NCBI GenBank assembly: GCA_003427395.1
Contig: BFEA01000190.1
Span: forward strand, 885,144 to 910,911
Length of the DNA stretch: 25,768 bases
Source: Chara braunii
Lineage: Eukaryota; Streptophyta; Charophyceae; Charales; Characeae
Reading direction: 5' to 3'
A program made the position numbers and the translations under genes. The notes under the pieces are model-generated. The model was not told the origin of the DNA and did no database searches. It saw only the letters and a program-made list of their open reading frames with translations. Shown piece after piece: positions 18,495-25,768 of the stretch (positions are counted from its first letter, which is position 1; every line of letters starts with the position of its first letter).

Positions 18495-18610
18495 GGAGAA
18501 ATTGCAAGCTAGGGAGTGCCAAATGATAGAGACCGTTAACCGGCTTAAGGCCAGGAATCAACAATTGGAGGATATAATGAAGGAGTTTCAGGACCGAAAC
18601 TCTAACAGTG
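18495..18610 (+). CDS. Exon 7, coiled-coil segment
   Basis: The acceptor ACAACATGCAG ends at 18494 and the donor AACAGTG|GTAAGT is near-perfect. It enters in phase 2 (the leading G completes a Leu codon) and leaves in phase 1. The encoded helix begins LEKLQARECQMIETVNRLKA and continues with Gln/Leu/Glu heptads, ending in an Asn/Ser-rich linker. The close 85-bp repeat just upstream may influence acceptor use. This is one of the firmest exons. Confidence 0.75.
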
Positions 18611-18974
18611 GTAAGTGGTGATCGGAAGATGTTTGGACCCATCAACTATGTGATTGCTCTTCATTGCTTGCTCTTAATAGTCCTCGATTGTGCCCGATTG
18701 CACCTGGTTGCTCTTGTCTTTCGCCGATTTGGGAGGGGTCTCCGGGGGAATGGATCCAAAGAAAGGAAAAACCAGTACAGCATGCACTGAAAGAACAAGG
18801 GGAACAGGGGCAACAAGGACATGGGAAGGGGATCGGTGCTGAAGGGAAGGAAAGGCAAGAAGTGAGAATCCCAGGAACAAGAAAAGAAAAGGTGGCAGAC
18901 TTCAGAGATGGGAGACGGCATAGATGAACGGTAGAGGACAAACGATGTAAGACATGTCCTACAACTAAGAAATG

Positions 18975-18976
<2 letters not shown>

Positions 18977-19064
<88 letters not shown>

Positions 19065-19065
19065 N
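18977..19065. repeat. (CT)44 microsatellite ending in an ambiguous base
   Basis: An 88-base perfect CT tract is followed by N at 19065. The ambiguity code implies unresolved sequencing or assembly, so the tract length is unreliable. Confidence 0.95.
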
Positions 19066-20143
19066 CTGTGCATGTATCTCCCATTAGTCTTCTATGAGTG
19101 TGTGGAGGGGCCTTGAAAAATAAAAATGGCCGTTCCTGTTGCTTGGGGATTGCTGCGGTATTGGACTGTAAGAGTGCCTCCGTGACCGCAGATGTATGAA
19201 ACTGGGAGGCTTGTCTTTGCACCTGATGGCTTTTAAGTTTTAACAGATCGCAAAGGCTGACGTGGTCCTGAGGATCTTGCTCAGTGAAGCATTTGTGGCT
19301 TGAATCTGACCATTACCGTGGTCAGATACATGCTGTGAAGTCCTACTGTGAGTAATGCTTTATAGCCTGAGGTCTTGCAAGGGCTGCATGCAAATCTGGG
19401 TTGAACGGCCTCACTAGCGAATACGCTTAGCAAAAGCTAGCAGCCTAACGAACTCTTTCGCAGACAAGAACTCGGAGACAAGAAATCTGGAATCGTGTTG
19501 GGGCACACCAGGTCATGGTGTTAGCCATGCTGGGATGGGTTTTGGGGTGGAGTTTGCATCAATGGGATTCCACTTTCATTCCAGTTCACTGTGCCTGTAA
19601 GTTGAGGGGCAGGGCCTGCTGGTGCTATTATTCATGCTATGAAGAGATGAGCCTGGCCACTATTACAGCCAGGTTCATGGTTTTCTTGCATGAACATAGC
19701 AGTAGTGGGGACTGGGTCAAAGTGTTCAAAAGTTCAACCTTCTCTGTGGCACGTTTGCAGGTTCGAGTAGTCGTGGGGTGAGCAATGCGGACTTTGGAGC
19801 TAGTCTTCGTCTTGTTAAAAGGAAAAACAGAAAAAAAAACTTGAAAAACACCTATGCAACATCTCACGGAAGGCCAGACATAACTGAGCTGAGTAGAAGA
19901 AGAAAATGAAAGCGAAATGCATACCAAATAACAGCGAGCAATGCACCGAACTGTCTTGAATCTTGATACAGAAAGCTCTTCTTCTGCCTCCAATCATCAA
20001 ACTCAACCTCAATGCAGCACTCCTACTGGTGGCCTGTCCACCCATCCTACTTTCCTAGTTCCTACAAGTCTAGCCCATCTAAATGGCAGCTGTCTGTCCA
20101 CGTGTTAATCGCCCAATGCCGCTTGAAGATTCTGCTCACACAG

Positions 20144-20163
20144 GTAGCCTTCGTCAACACCAG
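20144..20163 (+). CDS. Candidate 20-nt microexon 8
   Basis: A CTGCTCACACAG acceptor and a CACCAG|GTATGT donor bracket 20 bases that, entered in phase 1 from exon 7, encode GSLRQHQ and leave in phase 0. This is exactly the shift needed to reach exon 9 in frame. Microexons are easily mis-called, and the exon 9 acceptor is poor, so an unseen larger exon could do the same job. Confidence 0.35.
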
Positions 20164-20613
20164 GTATGTGCTCTCTTATCCCCACTGCCTTCCTCTCCTG
20201 CCGACCTCCACACTTCCACCATCCAGCAAGCTTGCCCCCAGCCGGCTATGGCTGGTGCCTTGGTCTCTCGCTGCCACAGCAGCTTTCTCCACGGGCGTTG
20301 CGCTCAACCTCTGCTCAAGCAGTGCTGCCTCAATGCACAGTGCCCGAATGTATTGTGACTGGGTGGCCTCCTCTCTCTTGTGCTCGCTGGGAAAGCTGCA
20401 CCCAGGCTCATTGCAGTCCCAGTAAGCAATGCCCGAGTCCTGATGGGTCGGTGTGGGGACCCAGCCCGCTGAGGTGTAGCTGGATGATTGCGTTGGTTGT
20501 CACTGTATTATTCCCATTTTGCAAGTTTCGAAGGCATATGCTTTGGAAAGACCTTACAAAATCAGCACCCATCCCTGATGCTATACTAGCTATAGTTCAC
20601 ACACCTGCCTTTT

Positions 20614-20871
20614 AACACGACGCTGTGGAAAGGCTTGGCCTACTAGGCTGAAATGGCTGACGGCGCGAGGTAGCCCTTGTTCCCCCGACAGTTTTGAATG
20701 TGAAGGGGTGTACCGTGGACAAAAATCTGGATCGGGAAAGTAGACTGAACACGACGCCAAGGCTTGGCCTACTAGGCTGAAATGGCTGACGGCGCCTGGT
20801 AGCGCTTGTTCCCCCGACAGTTTTGAAAGTGGTGTACCGTGGACAAAAATCTGCATCGGGAAAAGAGACTG
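20614..20871. repeat. Tandem duplication, about 130-bp unit
   Basis: Units 20614-20747 and 20748-20871 begin AACACGACGC and share GGCTTGGCCTACTAGGCTGA and CCCCCGACAGTTTTGAA blocks, with small indels. Both strands show open frames through it, but they repeat each other and look non-coding. Confidence 0.93.
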
Positions 20872-21093
20872 GGAGGTGCTGGTGGTTTAAAGATGTCGAG
20901 TGGTTTCTCACGCTTATGTATGACTTGGCATCTCTGACGAGTATTAAGGTCGGGGTAATTCACAGGAGGAGGGAGGTAAACACTCTGCAGATCTGTGCCT
21001 CTTAATGGAGCTGGTGTGCATCTGTTGTTTGGAAGTCATCTGGAACTGACATGGGTGTGGGGCAAGGGTGGTGAAGAAAGAACCAGAGAGAAG

Positions 21094-21346
21094 GTTCTGA
21101 AAAGCGACGTTCGTATGGCGGTGGTTTGTGCAGCGATCGAGCTAGAGCAATCAAGGCAGCGGTGTGAATCCCAAACACTGCAGGCAAGGATGGAGTTGGA
21201 AAGATATGTGGTTGCAAAATCCCAGATCGAACAGAGACTTGCGAGCACAAAATCTTTGCTTGAGCAACGCGATGAAGAATTGAGGATGGTCAATGTGAGA
21301 TTGCGAAATGCAGAACAAGCGCGCTTAGCTGCTGAACAAAGGGCTG
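21094..21346 (+). CDS. Exon 9, long coiled-coil segment
   Basis: About 84 residues of almost pure charged helix, beginning VLKSDVRMAVVCAAIELEQS and later SLLEQRDEELRMVNVRLRNA, with Leu/Val/Ala at heptad-like spacing and no Pro. The frame is open from about 20995, so the true 5' boundary is uncertain: GAGAAG|GTT at 21093 is purine-rich and weak, and TCTGCAG at 20990 is another option in a different phase. The 3' donor GCTG|GTTCGT (after 21346) is weak but gives the phase needed for exon 10. If unspliced, translation runs to TAA at 21418-21420 with a Ser/Leu-rich tail, so an alternative terminal exon is possible. Confidence 0.72.
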
Positions 21347-21655
21347 GTTCGTTAGCTACACCTTCTCTCTCTCTTGGAACTTCTCTACGTGCCAAGTCTC
21401 CTATCTATTTGCTCCACTAAAAAAGAGTGCGTCTTCTCACAATTTTGAAATTTGTGAGCAGCGATTTTTACCAGCAAACAAACAACCTGTAAGGAAATTA
21501 TGTTGGACGGTTATCTGGAGCTTGTGTAATCGGCGGAGTCAAACGGATGATATCGTGATAATAAGTTCATAATTATTATTTGAAAGCTGTATGTACAGTG
21601 TACACGTATCTCTTCAAGCCACTGAAGATGCAAAATCGGATTACGCCCTCCAACA

Positions 21656-23474
21656 TTATGTGACCTGTGATGAAGCTAGTCTTTCTGCTGGCTGGGAACT
21701 CTGCCTTCTCCTCCCTGCTTCTGAGTTGGGCCAGTCTTTCCACCGTAAGCAAGAGTCAATCATCCCTGCCACCCTGCCCCTTGCAAGCCAAACCTCAGTG
21801 AAATTTGCCTTGATTGTCTTCTGTTGCTCTTCGTCATCTGGCATGGATTGTCTTGTCTTGTGCCACTTGCAAAGAATCTCCGCCTGAATCAGGGTCCTTG
21901 TCTCCGCCCATACCTTCTCCCTTGGAGTTGAGAGTCCCTCAATGGTTCTGCAGCACCTTTCCTTCCAGATGGACCACAGCGTTGTCTTTCTGATCATTCC
22001 AAACCACAGTTTTTCTGTCTTATGGAATTGAGCTGGGATGTTAGTCCATAGGAGTTGGATGGGATGTTCAGGGAGGGGGATCGAGAAGAGGGAGTCCCAG
22101 AGATCCGAGGCTCTTGCCCAGTATTCCGTCGCCTCTCTATAGCGTATCAGGCAATGTAGCATATCTTCTGGTTCATTTTCTGAACATACCACGCATAAAT
22201 CTGAACTGTTAGGGTCGTTCTTATTCTTCTGATATGCAGCCACTGGTTGACCGGAAGAGCTACATATGAGATGTGTCATTGGAGGCTTCTGATTTTGACC
22301 GGGCGGATTGACTTGAATTTCTTCCATGGTATTTGTGGGATGTGACTAGCGTCTTGACCTATTAACTTCTGCCATCTGTTTGATCGTTGGGTCAGGATCC
22401 TTTGCCTTTGTTTTGAGGAGTAAGTTGTATCCCAGTTTTACTGTGTATTCCTGAATGGGGACATTCGTTTTGAGGCTTCTGCTTCTGTCTGGTGTCCAAG
22501 CCCACTCTGCTGGATCAAATTCCAAGTCTTGAATCGCCGCATCTGTTCTGAAGATTATTTTTGGCCATGATCCCAACACACTTACTTTTCTGAGCACGAA
22601 AGGGTTAAGGACTGTTCTTTCCACCTCTTGATTCAGGATAGATGGAAGACCTTGCGTAGAGGGGGTAATTGGGAAAGAAGTAAACACCGCCAGGGTATCC
22701 GATCCATGCTGTTTATGGGAGAATTGATAGGCCCATGATGGGGTTAACTCCTGTACCCTCACCCCCCATTCACCCGATTTCCAGGTTGAGACTTCACTCA
22801 ACAATTCCTTTCATCCTTCTGGGATGCAGTTGATAATGGATTGTAGATTCTCGTCTCGTCGGTGGCAACCTTTGAGCTGGGAGGCAAGTTCCTGTTCTGT
22901 CACCCAGTCCTTTTTCTCCTCATTCCACAGATGACTCACTTTCCAAACACCATGTTTGATCCAATATAGCCATCTCCTACCTCTAGGGTTAAGGGATAGT
23001 TGGTCATCACTTTCGTCTCTCACCCACGGATTACCAAACAGAGGTTGCCTCAGTACCTCGTCTTTGGACTTGGGTTTTCCCACCTTCTTCAGCATGACTT
23101 CCCGCCATATCCGTAGCAATGCAGTCCAATATGATGTAGGGGGCCTGGCTTCGCTTGGACCGGTTCCTCTTCGTTGATTTCTGTGCCCTGTACTTGGGAC
23201 TCCATTCCTTGGTCATTGCCCAGAACAGACCGGACATGTTCGCTGGTGTGGCTATGTGTGCTAGGCCCCTGATGCTATCCAAAGCCAGTTTATTCCATGC
23301 TGTACCAGGTTTAGTCAGTAGTTTGATTATCCATTTAACTTGTAAGGCTTTGGTTTCTTGTTTGGGGTCTATGGTACCAAGACCTCCTTTGGCTGGTTTC
23401 CTTGTGATGTAGTGCCAAGCTATCTTTGGTATGCAGTTCTCTTTGTTGGGGTCGCCCGACCATGTCTGCTGCAT
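21656..23474 (-). pseudogene. 5'-truncated LINE reverse-transcriptase remnant
   Basis: Reading leftward from 23474, the protein starts in the region just after the RT catalytic core: WSGDPNKENCIPKIAWHYIT, then KPAKGGLGTIDPKQETKALQ. This corresponds to the conserved W-G...W..v..pk..GGLG...l...N.Al..KW block of plant LINEs. About 330 bases on (near 23140) a frameshift moves to the frame holding YWTALLRIWREVM and FGNPWV. In-frame stops follow near 22813 and 22343. The last 220 residues carry a degraded zf-RVT segment (CVVCSENEPEDMLHCLIRYR). The endonuclease and YADD core are absent. No poly(A) or target duplication is recognisable, so it is an old insertion. It lies in the intron between exons 9 and 10, antisense to the gene. 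Confidence 0.85.
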
Positions 23475-23529
23475 TTAACCTGCGGGTTTTCCTTTTTTCT
23501 TTTCTTGTGTTCCTTTTCTTTCGTTTTTT

Positions 23530-23532
23530 TCT

Positions 23533-23564
<32 letters not shown>
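23530..23564. repeat. Poly(T) tract
   Basis: About 30 T residues ending in TTTAAACAGG, adjacent to the truncated 5' side of the LINE remnant. It may be the tail of another minus-strand retroinsertion, but no body or duplication was found. Confidence 0.85.
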
Positions 23565-23567
<3 letters not shown>

Positions 23568-23880
23568 AGGTCCTCGTGGTCATGGCTCCATACCCATTCT
23601 GTGGAGCCTCTGTCCTGTTCCTATTCCACCGGCTTCCGTAATCGGCTTTCAGTCGAATTTGAGCGTTTTGCTCCATACCCCGTCACTTCCGTAATCATGT
23701 ATGTACCTCACCTGTTGGAGCCTACCAGAAAACAACCAAGGTGACCAATTCGGACATTGATTCTGGTTCAGCCCTTCATCATCATTATTATTGTTTATTG
23801 TTTGAACAAGCGACCGTTTCGTACTTATGGAATTATCATACTATATACTAAATAGTATTACATATATCTTGAGGATTTAG

Positions 23881-24012
23881 GGTTTAGGGTTTACGATGGG
23901 GGAAAAGTTACCGGATTGACGCTTCCCAGAAAGAATATGGAGCCAGGGTTTAGGGTTTACGATGGGGGAAAAGGTACTGGATTGACGCTCCCTGGAAGGG
24001 ATATGGAGCCAG
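23881..24012. repeat. 66-bp tandem repeat containing TTTAGGG telomere-like units
   Basis: Two 66-bp units (23881-23946 and 23947-24012) begin GGTTTAGGGTTTACGATGGG and end ATATGGAGCCAG. The first is preceded by one more TTTAG. Each holds about two plant-type telomere heptamers, so this is an interstitial telomere-like repeat fused to unique sequence and then duplicated. Confidence 0.92.
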
Positions 24013-24066
24013 GCCCATAAGGACCTGTTTTTTTATGGTTTTTTTTTTTTTTTTTTAAGCATATAA

Positions 24067-24432
24067 ACTCTGACAAAACAGTTTGTCACAGCCCCTCGTC
24101 TGTCATCCTCGTGATAGTCTGCTTTGATTTCCGTCACAGGTACCTTGAGCGCAGTGGTTAACACCACCAACGGTACTTGCGAAAGCTCCCAGTGAACCAA
24201 AAATAGGCCATGGACTTGGATCAACTAAATGATAAGGATGCTTTTGAGAACTCATACTGGTGCCCACCTCAGGGTATCAGTTGTGGGGCAGTCGTTGATG
24301 CTTAACCACAACTGAGGTTAAGGTGGATGATCACTTACAGTGTAATCAGTTAGGGGATTCTGCAGACTGTTGAGGGTTCAGCCTCCTGACGAGTCGGTGA
24401 AACTCTGACGAAAAAGTTGTCACAGCCCCTCG
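24067..24432 (+). mobile_element. Retrozyme-like unit bracketed by hammerhead sequence
   Basis: Positions 24067-24098 and 24402-24432 are near-identical direct repeats (ACTCTGAC.AAA...GTTTGTCACAG / ..GTTGTCACAGCCCCTCG) 335 bp apart. The right copy contains a complete hammerhead; the left keeps only its 3' half (stem II strand, AAAA in place of GAAA, stem III strand) and is cut off by a poly(T) region at 24024-24056. Two ribozymes bracketing a few hundred non-coding bases is the design of retrozymes, whose RNA self-cleaves and circularises. GGTATCAG at about 24273 resembles part of the initiator-Met-tRNA primer-binding site used by plant retrozymes, but it is short and its position is unusual. 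Confidence 0.6.
24363..24419 (+). ncRNA. Type III hammerhead ribozyme
   Basis: The invariant CTGACGA is at 24386-24392. Stem II is GTCGG/CTGAC-like (24393-24397 with 24405-24409, one G-U pair) with loop TGAAACT. The invariant GAAA is at 24410-24413. Stem I is GAGG/CCTC (24372-24375 with 24382-24385) and closes on a six-base loop. The cleavage dinucleotide is TT (24370-24371), an allowed UH. Stem III (CAGACTG, 24363-24369, against AAGTTG) has a mismatch next to the core and about four pairs. The diverged half-copy at 24079-24085 (CAGTTTG) pairs better with that arm, suggesting the ancestor was intact. Catalysis by this copy is uncertain. Confidence 0.85.
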
Positions 24433-24867
24433 TTTTTTGCCCTCTTCTCCCTCTCCTCCAACGGTTTACCGCGCAGTTCTGTTTGATGATATATACCAAG
24501 ACTGTGATAGCACCCTGCTACAATTTTTTTCCGGTCAGGTTGAGGGTCTGTGGTCCGGGCCGTCACTACGTGGACATGACGTGCCCCTAGTGCCAGCGGC
24601 GTGTCTGGAGTGAATTTTTTGGCTATGATAGAGCTTTCTTTGTTTCGTGGGTGTTTTGCTGGCTTGTGATGGGGTGTGAGCCGACAGTCTTTGCAGTGAA
24701 AACTGAACTCTTTCTGATCAGTGTCCTGTTTCTGTCCTCTTTTTTTCACTTAATAAAGTTTGGGGAAAATTTTGGGACAACTTGACACTGAGTTTTAGTT
24801 TGCTCTGTCTTAATTCTGACAATTCTTTATGTTTTTGTTTATGTTGCACACCTTTGGATCTTCACAG
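24433..24867. other. Intron interval without recognised features
   Basis: This is the sequence to the right of the hammerhead, leading up to the pyrimidine-rich acceptor region of exon 10. An open frame on the minus strand at 24420-24749 (109 codons, Lys/Arg/His-rich) has no recognised domain and could be part of the retroelement flank. Confidence 0.45.
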
Positions 24868-24935
24868 CTGAGTTGGAGGAAAAGTGTGCCGGACAGCAGC
24901 GGACAGTAGTAGCCTTGTCGTCTGAGATTGTGGAG
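24868..24935 (+). CDS. Exon 10, coiled-coil segment; gene continues beyond
   Basis: Acceptor TTTGGATCTTCACAG and donor GTGGAG|GTGAGA. Entered in phase 1 from exon 9 (G+CT = Ala) it encodes ELEEKCAGQQRTVVALSSEI followed by Val-Glu and ends in phase 0, with no stop. Only this phase is free of stops, and the junction (…LAAEQRA|AELEEK…) preserves helix-forming composition. The next exon was not found before the end of the window. A pyrimidine-rich TTTTTGCTGTTTCAG at about 25685 looks like an acceptor, but the sequence after it is not convincing. Confidence 0.65.
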
Positions 24936-25551
24936 GTGAGATTTGGACATTAGCGCGGACCGCATGTGTATGTTCACAAGCCTTCAGATTTGAGTCGGTG
25001 CCTGCTCTACAGTCATGAACCCTGTCGCCCTCCTGTGTCTGTTGTGTACCGTTTCACGATAATGCCCCCCTGTTGTTCCCATCCAGATTTGTAGAAAATA
25101 GTTCAAACTTCAAAATAGTGAAGTACTAGAAAGTTAGTAAACACTTAGAAAGTAGCAGAACCAATTACCATGTACCAACGGGCCTAGACTAGTTGGTACA
25201 CCCACGAACTGTTGAAATACAGACAGACCTGAGCTCAGAACTAGATGAAATTAGGTGAATGAATTTCTGAATTACCTTCCTGAAGTACCTGGTGCTGGTT
25301 GGTTTCAACTTTGAAGATGATATCTCAAGGCTGTAACCCTTTCTACAAAAAAACAAACAAGCAAACAATTACCATATTTGTTTGTTGCAAGTTCGTTCTC
25401 GTTCCTTTTCGAAAAGTTTATTACAAGTCGTTCATTAGGTGCAGAGGTTTCCACATGAGTGTGTGCGTTGTCGTGTTCGCTATATATAACTCCACACAAA
25501 TAAGCATGACTGTGCCAGACTTCTTCATCGAAATTTTACCAACTCATCACA

Positions 25552-25552
<1 letters not shown>
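24936..25552. other. Intron interval, nothing recognised
   Basis: Follows exon 10. AT-balanced unique sequence without an evident mobile-element terminus. An open frame at 25299-25745 is mostly Val/Cys repeats from the GT microsatellite. Confidence 0.45.

Positions 25553-25613
<61 letters not shown>
25553..25613. repeat. (GT)n microsatellite
   Basis: About 30 uninterrupted GT dinucleotides, capable of Z-DNA formation. Confidence 0.95.
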
Positions 25614-25616
<3 letters not shown>

Positions 25617-25768
25617 GAATTTTCACCACAGCTCCTGTTACGGACTTCGCCAGGGCTCGATCCCTGGTCTATCTTTTTGCTGTTTCAGCTGCATCCCGTT
25701 TTCGGCCTGGCACCCTTTTTCCAAACCCCTCCTTTGGTACCGTAGGATTTTGGACAACTGGCGCCATG

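Noticed and set aside
20612-20911. Minus-strand frames of 88-99 codons with internal protein repeats
   Set aside because: The protein repeats mirror the 130-bp tandem DNA duplication in more than one frame, with no recognisable domain.
1-25768. CRISPR arrays, bacterial operons, ribosome-binding sites
   Set aside because: Nothing of the kind is present. Introns, Pol III retrocopies and LINE/MITE content mark this as eukaryotic nuclear DNA.

Overview
This is a gene-poor, repeat-rich stretch of a large nuclear eukaryotic genome, most likely a streptophyte (land plant or charophyte alga). The reasons are plant-like U6 snRNA and 5S rRNA sequences, TTTAGGG-type telomere-like units, consensus GT-AG introns of 0.2-3.5 kb, and abundant microsatellites and small transposons. 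The texture recalls published charophyte genomes such as Chara, but this is an impression and not a demonstration. No bacterial operon structure is present.

One host gene can be supported. It lies on the + strand and runs from about 9.1 kb to beyond 24.9 kb. Ten candidate exons join in compatible splice phases: 9094-9421, 10576-10638, 11514-12111, 14351-14428, 15758-15811, 16034-16161, 18495-18610, 20144-20163, 21094-21346 and 24868-24935. The first three encode low-complexity acidic sequence with a small Cys/His/Trp-rich knuckle. Exons 4-10 encode an almost continuous charged heptad-like coiled coil. The protein is not recognised, and both ends of the gene are unresolved.

The rest is mobile or derived sequence. 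RNA-based events include two 5'-truncated LINE remnants (about 2020-2707 and 21656-23474, both minus), two U6 snRNA retropseudogenes (1010-1139; 6888-7034, the latter with a perfect 16-bp target-site duplication), a U6-5S rRNA chimeric retropseudogene (17810-18029), tRNA-derived SINE-like sequence (17215-17434, perhaps 12320-12440), and three bare poly(A)/poly(T) tracts each flanked by 17-24-bp direct repeats (819-884, 1948-2019, 17638-17703). DNA-transposon remnants include three copies of one foldback MITE family with TA duplications (8844-8959, 11204-11326, 15263-15377), a hAT-type MITE with an 8-bp duplication (9858-10231) and a possible 660-bp inverted-repeat element with a polypurine interior (12840-13499).

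The most notable find is a pair of type III hammerhead ribozyme motifs (8157-8213 and 24363-24419). The second is the right copy of a 335-bp direct repeat whose left copy keeps only the 3' half of the ribozyme (24067-24098). This is the arrangement expected of a retrozyme-like, non-autonomous circular-RNA retroelement.

Regions 1-800, 2720-4047, 4091-6887, 24433-24867 and 24936-25550 hold no gene I can support.
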